From the NCBI RefSeq assembly GCF_016899425.1, contig NZ_CP045996.1, positions 930,001 through 994,000 of the forward strand: a DNA stretch of 64,000 nucleotides. The letters run 5' to 3'. Shown in pieces: positions 8,387 through 19,771 of this stretch. Position numbers and translations under genes: made by a program. Each line of letters opens with the position of its first letter. Within the stretch, counting starts at the first letter, position 1. This DNA comes from Burkholderia sp. MS389. Lineage in GTDB: Bacteria > Pseudomonadota > Gammaproteobacteria > Burkholderiales > Burkholderiaceae. The notes under the pieces are model-generated. The model was not told where the DNA came from. It ran no database searches and saw nothing but the letters and a program-made list of their open reading frames with translations.

Positions 8387-8842
8387 TCAGTCGAGCGTCT
8401 GGCGAAACACCTTGCCGCCGAATCCCGTGACGACGTTGTCGACCGAGAACGGCGTGTCCTCCTTCGCTTCGAGAATGACCGCGACGCTGCCGGGCACGAG
8501 CCGCGCCGCGACCGTCTCGACGAACGTGCCGTCGAGCAGCGCGTTGCCGGCCGCTTGCGCGAGAATGCCGGCGCCCGCGCCGGCCGCCATGCCGGTCACC
8601 ACGCCGAGCGGTCCGGCCAGCAGGCCGAGCAAGCCGCCCGCGATCGCGCCGATCACGCCGCCCCTGAACGGCCGCGATTCGGCGTCGAGCACCGCGAGCT
8701 TGCCGTTCGCGTCCTTCTCGACGACGACGCCATTCTCGATATGGAATCCTTCGTTCTTCTCCGACAGCGCATCGAAATCGTTCGCGGCCCGGCGGGCCGT
8801 GTCGACGCTGCCGAATACGGCGACGATCAATTGCCTGGTCAT
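8387..8842 (-). CDS. DUF1269-type protein with glycine-zipper segment
   Basis: A 151-residue protein starting MTRQLIVAVFGSVDTA. The front half has an alpha/beta appearance. A long Gly/Ala-rich hydrophobic stretch (about 61-99, GGVIGAIAGGLLGLLAG then AGAGAGI) follows, typical of the DUF1269 and glycine-zipper proteins often found beside stress genes. The Gly-rich part may insert into or associate with the membrane. The start ATG at 8842 is the only sensible one. The gene lies between the PsiE-like gene and the 82-residue gene, all leftward, suggesting an operon. The biochemical role is not known. Confidence 0.78.
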   Translation of the reverse strand: MTRQLIVAVFGSVDTARRAANDFDALSEKNEGFHIENGVVVEKDANGKLAVLDAESRPFRGGVIGAIAGGLLGLLAGPLGVVTGMAAGAGAGILAQAAGNALLDGTFVETVAARLVPGSVAVILEAKEDTPFSVDNVVTGFGGKVFRQTLD

Positions 8843-8929
8843 GCGACACCTCGCGTGTTGGGATGAGAATGAGGCCGCCGCACGTCGCACGGCGCGCCGG
8901 GGTTCGCTTCGAATGCCGCCCGGGCCGCG

Positions 8930-9382
8930 TTACTTGCGCACATGCACGTCGTCCTCGACATCGTCGACGTCCGCCGGAAAGCGATGCTGGCCGAAGCTCA
9001 GGATCAGCACGCCGACCGCGAGCAGCACGATCCCGAAAGTCGTCATCAGCATCCGCTCGGGGCTGTCGGTCGCGCCGCGCAGGATCAGGTCGCGCGCGAG
9101 CGACGTCATCGCGATGAACAGCGGAAACCGCACCGGCAGCCGGCCGAGCCGCAGGTAGCGCAGGTCCATCGCGAGCACTTCCAGATACAGGAACATCAGC
9201 AGCAGGTCCGTCAGCGACACTTCGCCCGCGAGCACGACCTTCCACGCCTCCTGCGTCATCGCGAACGCGGTCGCCAGCCCGATCACGACCAGCCCGGCCA
9301 GCTCGGCCGCGTGAAGGAAATGGCCGAAGCGGCGACGAATGCGCTCGGCGGTCGTATCGGCGGATGCAGTGGAAATATTCAA
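8930..9382 (-). CDS. PsiE-family (phosphate-starvation-inducible type) membrane protein
   Basis: The product has about four hydrophobic helices (LAGLVVIGLATAFAM, LLLMFLYLEVLAM, FPLFIAMTSLARDLIL, GIVLLAVGVLIL). Their order and the charged loop MDLRYLRLGRLPVRF match the PsiE family. The start is uncertain. A TTG at 9382 overlaps the stop of the upstream LysR-like gene (TTGA) and would give 150 residues by coupled translation. The same frame stays open to 9622 but reads Arg-rich, non-family sequence there. The function of PsiE is unknown; relatives occur in stress-tolerance gene sets. It lies upstream of the DUF1269 gene in the same direction. Confidence 0.72.
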   Translation of the reverse strand: MNISTASADTTAERIRRRFGHFLHAAELAGLVVIGLATAFAMTQEAWKVVLAGEVSLTDLLLMFLYLEVLAMDLRYLRLGRLPVRFPLFIAMTSLARDLILRGATDSPERMLMTTFGIVLLAVGVLILSFGQHRFPADVDDVEDDVHVRK

Positions 9383-9759
9383 CGCGTTGTCCGGTGCAGT
9401 GTCGTCGGTGCCGCGATCGATGCGCCATCGCTGCGGCGGGGGGTGTCGGGAAACGGAAAGCCTGCGACGGGCGGACGGGAGACCGTTGCGCACGCACCGG
9501 TTCCGATCGCGCCGGTCGCCTGCGCGACCGCGGACAGCGTGCGCCGGCAACACGCATGAAACGCGACGCCGGCCTCGGTGCATATGACGTCGTCGCCCGA
9601 GCGGTCCAGCAGCAAGCGGCAACCGAGATAGCGTTCGAGGCCATCGAGCCGCGCGCTCACCTGCGCGACGTCGAGCTTCAGGTCGGACGCCGCGCCGGAC
9701 AGCCCGCCGTGCTCGACGATTGCACCGAAAATACGCATCGCTTCCAAAAGGTTCATCAT
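9379..9759 (-). CDS. LysR-type helix-turn-helix domain protein lacking the effector domain
   Basis: Residues 2-75 match a LysR N-terminal winged helix (LEAMRIFGAIVEHGG, ASDLKLDVAQVSARLDGLER, LTTR-like TEAG). Normal LysR proteins are about 300 residues; this one ends at 126, and residues after about 80 are low-complexity and do not look like a regulatory domain. It is either a truncated remnant or a free-standing DNA-binding protein. The end overlaps the proposed TTG start of the PsiE-like gene, so translational coupling is possible. The ribosome site before the double ATG is weak. Confidence 0.6.
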   Translation of the reverse strand: MMNLLEAMRIFGAIVEHGGLSGAASDLKLDVAQVSARLDGLERYLGCRLLLDRSGDDVICTEAGVAFHACCRRTLSAVAQATGAIGTGACATVSRPPVAGFPFPDTPRRSDGASIAAPTTLHRTTR

Positions 9760-10131
9760 GATGGTCGTCGTCGGGCGGAGCGGAACCGTGGCGGGACCGT
9801 AGCGGGACCTAATCTACTGCACGCGACACGCACGCTCAAGAGCACAGCGCCGCGCGCGCCAGGAGTACAGCTGCGCGGGCGCCGCACAAAACCGGGCCCT
9901 GTTTGATCCATTCGAATGACAGATCATCGATACGTGTTCCAAAGACCCGTCGAAGCTGCTAGATTGCAGGCTCGACGCCGTTACGCGGTGCGGACAGCTC
10001 ACGCGCCGGGCGAACGCGCGGCCGCCACGTCCGCCTCCCCTTCGCGCCGGGGGCCGGCCGCCGCCGCTGCGGCCCGTTGCGCGATGCCCGCGCAACGTCC
10101 TTCATCCGCACGTCACAAAGAGAACCGTCGC
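9760..10131. other. Divergent intergenic region before the DyP-encapsulin operon
   Basis: There is no protein-coding signal. The stretch separates the leftward LysR-like gene from the rightward DyP operon and must hold both promoters. A possible -35 TTGATC (9903-9908) is visible but no convincing -10 follows at normal spacing, so I do not call the promoter. No OxyR-type site was recognised. Confidence 0.35.
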
Positions 10132-10200
10132 ATGACACAGTTCAACCGTTCGCGTTCGCGCGCCGCGGCTGCCGCGGCCCGTCCGTCCCGACATGACTGA
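10132..10200 (+). CDS. Possible 22-codon upstream ORF coupled to the DyP gene
   Basis: An ATG at 10132 behind AAAGAGAA opens a 22-codon frame, rich in Arg and Ala, whose stop at 10198-10200 overlaps the first codons of the DyP gene by eight bases. The DyP ATG at 10193 has no ribosome site of its own, so this small frame could deliver ribosomes to it. It could also be chance, or mark a different DyP start. It is not conserved in any family I know. Confidence 0.35.
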   Translation: MTQFNRSRSRAAAAAARPSRHD

Positions 10201-11272
10201 CCGGCAGGCCGCGATGCAGACTACCCCTCCCCCGCTCTCCCAGGCCGTCCACAGCCCGATCACGCGCAGCGCGATCTTTCTCGTGGCGACGATCAATCCC
10301 GGCGCCGATCACGCCGACACGATCCGTTCATGGTGCGGCGACATCGCCGCGCTCGTGCGCTCGGTCGGCAAGCGCGTGCCGGGCGGCAACCTCACGTGCG
10401 TCTGCGGCTTCGGCTCCGACGCATGGGATGCGCTGTTCGGCGAGCCGCGCCCCGCGTCGCTGCATCCGTTCCGCGAATTCGGCGCCGGCCAGCGCGTCGC
10501 AGTGGCGACGCCCGGCGACATCCTGCTGCACATCCGCGCGGAAGCGATGGACCTGTGCTTCGAATTGGCGACGCAATTGCTCAATGCGCTCGGCGACGCG
10601 GTCACGGTCGTCGACGAGGTGCACGGCTTCCGCAATTTCGACCAGCGCGCGATGATCGGCTTCGTCGACGGCACCGAGAATCCGGAAGGCCGCGAAGCGG
10701 TCGACTTCACGGTGATCGGCGACGAAGACGCGGAATTCGCGGGCGGCAGCTACGTGCTCGTGCAGAAGTACCTGCACGACATGGCCGGCTGGAACGCGCT
10801 CGCGGTCGAGACGCAGGAGCGCATCATCGGCCGCACCAAGCTGTCCGACATCGAGCTCGCGCCGGACGTGAAGCCGTCGTGCTCGCACAGCTCGCTGACC
10901 ACGCTCGACGAGGGCGGCCAGGAAGTGAAGATCCTGCGCGACAACATGCCGTTCGGGCGTCCGGGCGCCGGCGAATTCGGCACCTATTTCATCGGCTATG
11001 CGCGCTCGCCGGCGCCGATCGAGCAGATGCTCGAGAACATGTTCGTCGGCCGCCCGCCCGGCAACTACGACCGCCTGCTCGACTACAGCCGCGCGGTCAC
11101 CGGCTCGCTGTTCTTCGTGCCGTCGGCCGACCTGCTCGAAACGCTCGCCGACCGCCCCGCGCCGGCCGCCGAAGCCGCCCAACCGGAATCCACGCCGTCC
11201 GCGCCTGCCGCACCGCGGCGCGACGGCTCGCTGAACATCGGCTCGCTGAAAGGAACCCCGACCTATGAATAA
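10193..11272 (+). CDS. Dye-decolorizing peroxidase (DyP) with encapsulin-targeting tail
   Basis: A 359-residue B-type DyP heme peroxidase. The GxxDG motif is at 156-160 (GFVDG, distal Asp159), the proximal heme His is His232 (CSH) and the distal Arg is Arg249 (LRDNMPFG). After the peroxidase fold a Pro/Ala-rich linker (about 314-343) leads to a C-terminal tail containing SLNIGSLKG, the cargo-loading peptide that docks DyP inside encapsulin shells. The next gene is the shell and overlaps by eight bases. The enzyme is therefore expected to act inside a protein nanocompartment in the cytosol, reducing peroxide. The natural reductant is unknown. Confidence 0.95.
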   Translation: MTDRQAAMQTTPPPLSQAVHSPITRSAIFLVATINPGADHADTIRSWCGDIAALVRSVGKRVPGGNLTCVCGFGSDAWDALFGEPRPASLHPFREFGAGQRVAVATPGDILLHIRAEAMDLCFELATQLLNALGDAVTVVDEVHGFRNFDQRAMIGFVDGTENPEGREAVDFTVIGDEDAEFAGGSYVLVQKYLHDMAGWNALAVETQERIIGRTKLSDIELAPDVKPSCSHSSLTTLDEGGQEVKILRDNMPFGRPGAGEFGTYFIGYARSPAPIEQMLENMFVGRPPGNYDRLLDYSRAVTGSLFFVPSADLLETLADRPAPAAEAAQPESTPSAPAAPRRDGSLNIGSLKGTPTYE

Positions 11273-12080
11273 CCTGCATCGCGAACTCGCCCCGATCTCG
11301 TCGTCCGCCTGGGAACAAATCGAGGAGGAAGTGGCGCGCACCTTCAAACGATCGGTGGCCGGCCGCCGCGTCGTCGACGTCGAGGGCCCCGCAGGCCCCG
11401 AGCTGTCGGCCGTCGGCACCGGGCACCTGCTCGACGTGGCCGCGCCGCGCGAACTCGTGAACGCGCGGCTGCGCGAAGTACGCACGATCGTCGAGCTGAC
11501 GGTGCCGTTCGAGCTGAGCCGCGACGCGATCGACAGCGTCGAGCGCGGCGCGCGCGACGCCGACTGGCAGCCGGCGAAGGAAGCCGCGCAACGGCTCGCG
11601 TTCGCCGAAGACAGCGCGATCTTCGACGGCTACCGCGCGGCCGGCATCATCGGCATCCGCGAAGGCACGTCGAACCGTCGGCTCACGCTGCCGGCGGACG
11701 TCGGCGCGTACCCGGACGCGATCAGCGACGCGCTGGAAGCGCTGCGCCTCGCCGGCGTCGACGGTCCGTACTCGGTCGTGCTCGGGTCGGATGCGTACAC
11801 CGCGCTCAGCGAAGCGCGCGACCAGGGCTATCCGGTCCTCGGTCATATCAAACGCATCGTCAGCGGCGAGATCATCTGGGCGCCGGCGATCAGCGGCGGC
11901 TGCGTGCTGTCCACGCGCGGCGGCGATTACGAGCTGCACCTCGGGGAAGACCTGTCGATCGGCTACACGAGCCACACCGACAAGGGCGTCCGCCTGTACC
12001 TGCGCGAAACGTTCACGTTCCTGATGTTGACGAGCGAGGCATCGGTGGCCGTGGCGCCGCAGGGTAACGCGGCCGCCTGA
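11265..12080 (+). CDS. Encapsulin nanocompartment shell protein (family 1)
   Basis: A 271-residue protein of the linocin-M18/CFP29 type with an HK97-like capsid fold. It starts MNNLHRELAPISSSAWEQI and contains the family stretches VVDVEGP, RTIVELTVPFELSRD and FREGTSN-like GIREGTSNR, ending in YLRETFTFL. The length is typical of T=1 (60-subunit) shells. It overlaps the DyP gene by eight bases, so cargo and shell are made together. An 89-codon gene with its own strong ribosome site follows after about 100 bp and may belong to the unit. No transmembrane segment. The assignment is secure. Confidence 0.95.
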   Translation: MNNLHRELAPISSSAWEQIEEEVARTFKRSVAGRRVVDVEGPAGPELSAVGTGHLLDVAAPRELVNARLREVRTIVELTVPFELSRDAIDSVERGARDADWQPAKEAAQRLAFAEDSAIFDGYRAAGIIGIREGTSNRRLTLPADVGAYPDAISDALEALRLAGVDGPYSVVLGSDAYTALSEARDQGYPVLGHIKRIVSGEIIWAPAISGGCVLSTRGGDYELHLGEDLSIGYTSHTDKGVRLYLRETFTFLMLTSEASVAVAPQGNAAA

Positions 12081-12182
12081 GCGCGGTTGCCGGCGCGCGA
12101 TGTCCGCCCGGGCGTCGCGCGCCGGCCGCGCCGCCGGCCACGGGTTCGTCGCCGCTCCAGCCCATCTTGCATGGAGGATTTC

Positions 12183-12452
12183 ATGAGCGAATCGAATGAT
12201 GCATTACAGGCGCTGCAGGCGTCCGTCGCGACCCTGAAGCAGACGGTCGACGCGAATGCCAGCCGCCAGGCCGGCGACACCGCCGTGCTGTTTACCGTCG
12301 TGTCGCTGATGCTGGCCGAGCTGCCGCCCGACACGCGCAACCTGATCGAGGATTCGTTCTCCGTCTGGGCCAATGGTCTGCAGAATGCGGCACTGTCGGC
12401 CGACGTCAAGCAGATCGCGCGGCAACGGCTCGCGATGACACTCTCCGACTGA
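12183..12452 (+). CDS. Hypothetical 89-residue protein downstream of encapsulin
   Basis: The ATG at 12183 follows an excellent GGAGG site (12174-12178). The product is predicted to be mostly helical, with a heptad-like first third (ALQALQASVATLKQTV) and an amphipathic C-terminal half. No Cys, no signal peptide, no known domain. Its place just after the encapsulin gene makes it a candidate accessory or second cargo, but it lacks the SLKG-type targeting tail. A separate function is equally possible. Confidence 0.7.
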   Translation: MSESNDALQALQASVATLKQTVDANASRQAGDTAVLFTVVSLMLAELPPDTRNLIEDSFSVWANGLQNAALSADVKQIARQRLAMTLSD

Positions 12453-12968
12453 TCGTGGTGCACCGCGGTTGCGCGATGGCCGGCGCGTGCGGTGTCACCC
12501 GCCTTCGCCTTCCCCGGCCGCACCGCGCGTCTCGGCTGCGGTGCACGCATGGCCGGACGCCACCGGTTCGCGCTCGCGCGTCGCGTCCCGTCTGGCCCCC
12601 GTTCGGCCGCTGCCGGCGCACTGCGCGCCGATGTCGCACCGCGCGTCGTTCGGGCGCCGCCCTTTCCCGCGCCTTCCACCGCAAGCCGTACGCGCCGCAC
12701 ACGCCCGCGCCGCCGCCCGCTTGCGCGTCTGTACTCCTTGCCGCCCCGGCCCACGTCCATGTGAGGGTGCAATTCACGGCCGGTCCGGCATGGAACTGTG
12801 TCTTGGACGGGCCGCGTCGATTCGTTATTTTGAACGCAGTCGAAGCGATGCCGTGGGCTCCTTGCGGCACTCGCGCTTCCCGCCCCGACCGCGATCGGGA
12901 CGCGCGAGCGCCGCACCGCATCGGGCGTCACGCTTCGACCCACCTTCACCGACAGGAGCCAGACCACC
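12453..12968. other. Intergenic leader region before the ClpG-type gene
   Basis: No gene is supported: the open frames here are Arg/Pro/Ala-rich shadows of GC-rich DNA. The only clear signal is the sigma-70-like promoter at 12803-12831. Transcription from it would give a leader of about 130 nt before the ClpG-type start codon. Confidence 0.5.
12803..12831 (+). promoter_or_regulatory. Putative sigma-70-type promoter for the ClpG-type gene
   Basis: TTGGAC at 12803-12808 and TATTTT at 12826-12831 are separated by exactly 17 bases. This is one of the few close matches to the consensus in the window and stands out in GC-rich DNA. No sigma-32-type heat-shock promoter was seen. Confidence 0.6.
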
Positions 12969-15812
<2,844 letters not shown>

Positions 15813-15821
15813 AACAACGCA

Positions 15822-15871
15822 TGCCCCGCAACCCGGGGCACGCATGACCGGCTCCGTCCGCGGACGGAGCC
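15822..15871. repeat. Two tandem palindromes between the ClpG-type gene and the FdhF-like gene
   Basis: The first hairpin has arms TGCCCCG (15822-15828) and CGGGGCA (15834-15840) around a five-base loop. The second is a 10-base perfect inverted repeat (15850-15859 and 15862-15871) with only two bases between. Neither has a T-run, so they are not classic terminators. They may be mRNA 3'-end stabilisers or processing sites separating the two genes. Confidence 0.5.
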
Positions 15872-15934
15872 GCCCCACGCCGCGACACGGCGCAACCGAG
15901 CCACCCGCATCGGGCCCGGCTATTGGAGATTCAC

Positions 15935-18214
15935 ATGACAAATCGACGCGAAGTGCCAGGCATCAGGAAATACGACGGGCCCGCCGGCGGTTGGGGCGCG
16001 CTTCGCGCGACAGCCGATGCGGTGCGCACGCAAATGGAAACCATCGAGGCGCCGATCGTGCTGATGCGGACCAACCAGCCCGACGGCTTCGACTGCCCCG
16101 GCTGCGCGTGGCCGGACAAGGAGCACAAGTCGACGTTCCAGTTCTGCGAGAACGGCGCGAAGGCCGTTACGTGGGAAGCGACGACCAAGCGCGTGACGCC
16201 GGAGTTCTTCGCGGCGAACACCGTGTCGTCGCTGCTGCGCATGTCGGACTACGAACTGGAGAACATGGGCCGGCTCACGCATCCGCTCGTCTACGACCGC
16301 GCGACCGACACGTTCCACGCGATCGAATGGGACGACGCGTTCGCGCGCATCGGCGAAGTGCTGCGCGCGCTGCCGCCCGAGCAGGTCGAGTTCTACACGT
16401 CGGGCCGCGCGTCGAACGAAGCCGCGTACCTGTACCAGCTGTTCGCGCGCGAGCTCGGCACCAACAACTTCCCCGACTGCTCGAACATGTGCCACGAGCC
16501 GACCAGCGTCGGCCTGCCGCAGTCGATCGGCATCGGCAAGGGCACCGTGTCGCTCGAGGATTTCGACCACTGCGAGCTGATCATCTCGATCGGCCACAAC
16601 CCCGGCACGAACCATCCGCGGATGATGGGCACGCTGCACGAGTGTTCGCGCCGCAACGTGCCGATCATCGTGTTCAACCCGCTGCGCGAACGCGCGCTCG
16701 AACGCTTCGCCGATCCGCAGGACATGATCGAGATGGCGTCGTTCGGCTCGACGCGGATCGCGTCGACGTACTACCAGGTCGACGCGGGCGGCGACGCGGC
16801 CGCGCTGAAAGGCATCATGAAGGCGCTGCTGAAGCTCGAGGCCGAGCGCGGCGACGTGCTCGACCGCGATTTCATCGCGCAGCACACCGACGGCTTCGAC
16901 GCGTTCTCGGCCGATCTCGAAGCCACGTCGTGGGACGACATCGAACGCGCGAGCGGCCTCGCCCAGGCGCAGCTCGAAGAGGTCGCGCTCGCGTACGCGA
17001 AGTCGAACGCGACGATCGTCACGTACGGGATGGGCGTCACGCAGCACAACAAGGGCACGGCCACCGTGCGCCTGATCGCCGACCTGCTGCTGATGCGCGG
17101 CAACATCGGCAAGCCCGGCGCCGGCGTGTGCCCGCTGCGCGGCCATTCGAACGTGCAGGGCAACCGCACGGTCGGCATCACCGAGAAGCCGTCGGCCGAA
17201 TTCCTGAAGAAGATCGAGGACGTGTGCGGCTTCACGCCGCCCGCGAAACACGGGCACGATGCGGTGCAAGCGATGCAAGCGATGATCGACGGCACCGCGA
17301 AGGCGCTGCTGTGCCTAGGCGGCAACTTCGCGGTCGCGCTGCCCGATCCGGAGCTGTCGTTCCCGGCGATGGCGAAGCTCGACCTGAGCGTGCATCTCGG
17401 CACGAAGCTGAACCGTTCGCACCTGCTGGTCGGCAAGGAAACCTTCATCCTGCCGGTGCTCGGCCGCACCGAGCTCGACATGCAGGCCACCGGCCGGCAA
17501 TCGATCACCGTCGAGGATTCGATGTCGATGGTCCATGCGTCGGCCGGCAAGCTGAAGCCGGCGTCGGACCAGTTGCGCTCGGAGCCCGCGATCGTCGCCG
17601 GCATCGCGCATGCGACGCTGCCGAACAGCAAGGTCGCGTGGCTCGACCTGATCGCCGACTACGACCGCATCCGCGACCTGATCGACAAGACGGTAGCCGG
17701 CTTCGACGCGTTCAACGAGCGGATCCGCACGCCGGGCGGCTTCCGCCTGCCGCTGCCGCCCACCGAGCGCGTGTGGCCGACGCCGACCGGCAAGGCGATG
17801 TTCTCGGTCTACAAGGGCGTGAAGGAGGACGCGGACGCGCTCGGCGCCGAGCAGGTGCTGCGGCTGATCACGCTGCGCAGCCATGATCAGTACAACACGA
17901 CGATCTACGGGCTCGACGACCGCTATCGCGGCGTGTTCGGCCGGCGCGACGTGCTGTTCATGAACGCGGCCGATCTCGACAAGTACGGGCTCGAACACGG
18001 CGACCTCGTCGACATCGAGACGGTCACGGCGTCGGGCCGCACACTGCGCCTCGAGAAGATCACCGCGATCGAGTACGACATCGCGCCGGGCTCGGTCGGC
18101 GCGTACTACCCGGAAGCGAACGTGCTCGTGCCGCTCGACTACATCGACAAGGAAAGCGGCACGCCGTCGTACAAGTCGGTGCCGGTGCGCGTCGCGCGCT
18201 CGGCGGTGGTCTGA
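15935..18214 (+). CDS. FdhF/YdeP-family molybdopterin oxidoreductase
   Basis: A 759-residue protein of the formate dehydrogenase alpha/YdeP type. Near the N-terminus there is a Cys pair, Cys54-x2-Cys57 (CPGCAWP). Molybdopterin guanine dinucleotide-binding segments follow (YTSGRASNEAAYL, IVTYGMGVTQH, GNIGKPGAG, CPLRGHSNVQGNRT), and a C-terminal molybdopterin-binding domain begins near RLITLRSHDQYNTTIYG. The reaction is unproven. Relatives are annotated as formate dehydrogenases, and E. coli YdeP is linked to acid resistance. The ATG at 15935 has a TTGGAG site; a TTG four codons earlier is rejected. It would need cofactor from the moa/moe genes seen at 39-42 kb, and FdhD (38 kb) may activate it. 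Confidence 0.88.
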   Translation: MTNRREVPGIRKYDGPAGGWGALRATADAVRTQMETIEAPIVLMRTNQPDGFDCPGCAWPDKEHKSTFQFCENGAKAVTWEATTKRVTPEFFAANTVSSLLRMSDYELENMGRLTHPLVYDRATDTFHAIEWDDAFARIGEVLRALPPEQVEFYTSGRASNEAAYLYQLFARELGTNNFPDCSNMCHEPTSVGLPQSIGIGKGTVSLEDFDHCELIISIGHNPGTNHPRMMGTLHECSRRNVPIIVFNPLRERALERFADPQDMIEMASFGSTRIASTYYQVDAGGDAAALKGIMKALLKLEAERGDVLDRDFIAQHTDGFDAFSADLEATSWDDIERASGLAQAQLEEVALAYAKSNATIVTYGMGVTQHNKGTATVRLIADLLLMRGNIGKPGAGVCPLRGHSNVQGNRTVGITEKPSAEFLKKIEDVCGFTPPAKHGHDAVQAMQAMIDGTAKALLCLGGNFAVALPDPELSFPAMAKLDLSVHLGTKLNRSHLLVGKETFILPVLGRTELDMQATGRQSITVEDSMSMVHASAGKLKPASDQLRSEPAIVAGIAHATLPNSKVAWLDLIADYDRIRDLIDKTVAGFDAFNERIRTPGGFRLPLPPTERVWPTPTGKAMFSVYKGVKEDADALGAEQVLRLITLRSHDQYNTTIYGLDDRYRGVFGRRDVLFMNAADLDKYGLEHGDLVDIETVTASGRTLRLEKITAIEYDIAPGSVGAYYPEANVLVPLDYIDKESGTPSYKSVPVRVARSAVV

Positions 18215-18349
18215 TCCGCGGGTGGGCAAGGGTCGCGGCACACGCCCCGCCCTTCGGCCCGCCTGCCGCCCTGCACTTGCCGCTCGCGGCCGCCGTATCG
18301 CCCCCGATGCGGCCGCCGTTTCATTCGAGCGCGTCGAACGACGCCGCGC

Positions 18350-19771
18350 TTACCGCACCGCCGTCGGCGGCAGGTGCGCGCCGCCCTGCCGACGCCGATA
18401 CGCGCTGTCGCGCGTCGCGAGCCAGTAGTACAGCGGCGACGTCAGCAGCAGGCCCACGAGCCAAGACAGATCCGCGCCGCCCAGATGCGCGGGAATCGGG
18501 CCCGCATACATCGGCGTGTTCATGAACGGAATCTGCACCACGATGCCGATCGCATACGCGAGCAGCGCCTGCGGATTGAAGCGGCCGTAGATTCCGCCGT
18601 CCGCCATGAAGATCGACTGGATGTCGTACTTGCCCTTGTGGATCACGTAGAAGTCGATCAGGTTGATCGCCGTCCACGGCACCAGCACGACCAGCAGCGC
18701 GAGCACCAGGTCGACGAGGTTGCCGACGAAGTTCTTCGATGCGCCGATCGCCGCGTAGCAGCACGCGACGAAGATCACGACCGACACGATCGCGCGCGCC
18801 TTCGCGGTCGGAATCCACTTGTACGCGAACGTCTGCACCGACGTGATCACCGCGAGCACCGCGCCGTACAGGTTCAGCGCGTTGTGGCTGATCACGCTCA
18901 GCAGGAACAGCACGAGCATCAGCGGGCCGAGCGGGCCCGTCGCCTGCTTGACCGCGTCCATCGTGTCCGCGCCGGCCGGCACCGCGAGCACGGCCACCGC
19001 GCCGAAGATGAACGCGAGCGTCGAGCCGATCGTGCAGCCGAGGTAGGTCGCCCAGAACGTCGATGCAACGCCGACGTCCTCCGGCAGATAGCGCGAATAG
19101 TCCGACACGTACGGCGCGAACGCGATCTGCCACAGCGCCGACAGCGATACCGTCGCGAGCCAGCCCGCGAAGTCGAAGCCGCCGCGCGTCAGGAAATCGG
19201 TGGTGTTCACGTGCGAGAGGATCATCCAGAAGCCGACGGCGATGCCGATGCCGAGCACCCACGTGCCGATCCGGTTCAGGATGTGGATGAACCGGTAGCC
19301 GACGATCCCGATCAGCCCGGAGCCCACCGCGCCGATCACGATGCCGACGGGCACCGGCACCGACGACGCGATGCCGTGCACCGACTTGCCGGCGAGCACG
19401 ATGTTCGACGCGAAGAAGCCGACGTACATCACGGCCGCGATCACCGTGACGAGCAGCGCACCCCACGAGCCGAACTGCGCGCGGCTCTGGATCATCTGCG
19501 GGATGCCCATCTGCGGGCCCTGCGCCGAATGCAGCGCCATCAGCACGCCGCCGACCGCCTGGCCGACGACGATCGCGACGATCCCCCACATCAGGTTCAG
19601 GTGGAACATCTGCACGCCGAGCGCGCCGGTCACGATCGGCAGCGGCGCGATGTTGCCGCCGAACCAGAGCGTGAACAAGTCGCGCACCTTGCCGTGGCGT
19701 TCGGCGGGCGGCACATAGCCGATCGTGTGCTTCTCTATCATCGGGGACGCATTGCGTTCCGCGTTCGTCAT
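18350..19771 (-). CDS. NCS1-family nucleobase/allantoin-type permease
   Basis: A 473-residue inner-membrane transporter with about 12 hydrophobic helices. The NCS1 hallmarks are at the start (IGYVPPAERHGKVRDLFTLWFGGN, then GAQ-like SAQGPQMGIPQMIQSRAQFG) and in YVSDYSRYLPE. The family symports purines, pyrimidines, hydantoins, thiamine or related ring compounds with H+ or Na+. The ATG at 19771 is preceded by TGGAG. It is transcribed away from a LysR gene across a region with strong palindromes and so is a likely target of that regulator. The substrate may be the starting material for the M20/DUF1028/RidA-like/monooxygenase genes beyond LysR. Confidence 0.9.
   Translation of the reverse strand: MTNAERNASPMIEKHTIGYVPPAERHGKVRDLFTLWFGGNIAPLPIVTGALGVQMFHLNLMWGIVAIVVGQAVGGVLMALHSAQGPQMGIPQMIQSRAQFGSWGALLVTVIAAVMYVGFFASNIVLAGKSVHGIASSVPVPVGIVIGAVGSGLIGIVGYRFIHILNRIGTWVLGIGIAVGFWMILSHVNTTDFLTRGGFDFAGWLATVSLSALWQIAFAPYVSDYSRYLPEDVGVASTFWATYLGCTIGSTLAFIFGAVAVLAVPAGADTMDAVKQATGPLGPLMLVLFLLSVISHNALNLYGAVLAVITSVQTFAYKWIPTAKARAIVSVVIFVACCYAAIGASKNFVGNLVDLVLALLVVLVPWTAINLIDFYVIHKGKYDIQSIFMADGGIYGRFNPQALLAYAIGIVVQIPFMNTPMYAGPIPAHLGGADLSWLVGLLLTSPLYYWLATRDSAYRRRQGGAHLPPTAVR

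Noticed and set aside
9903-9931. A sigma-70 promoter for the DyP operon
   Set aside because: A TTGATC is present but the -10 match at 17 bases is poor.
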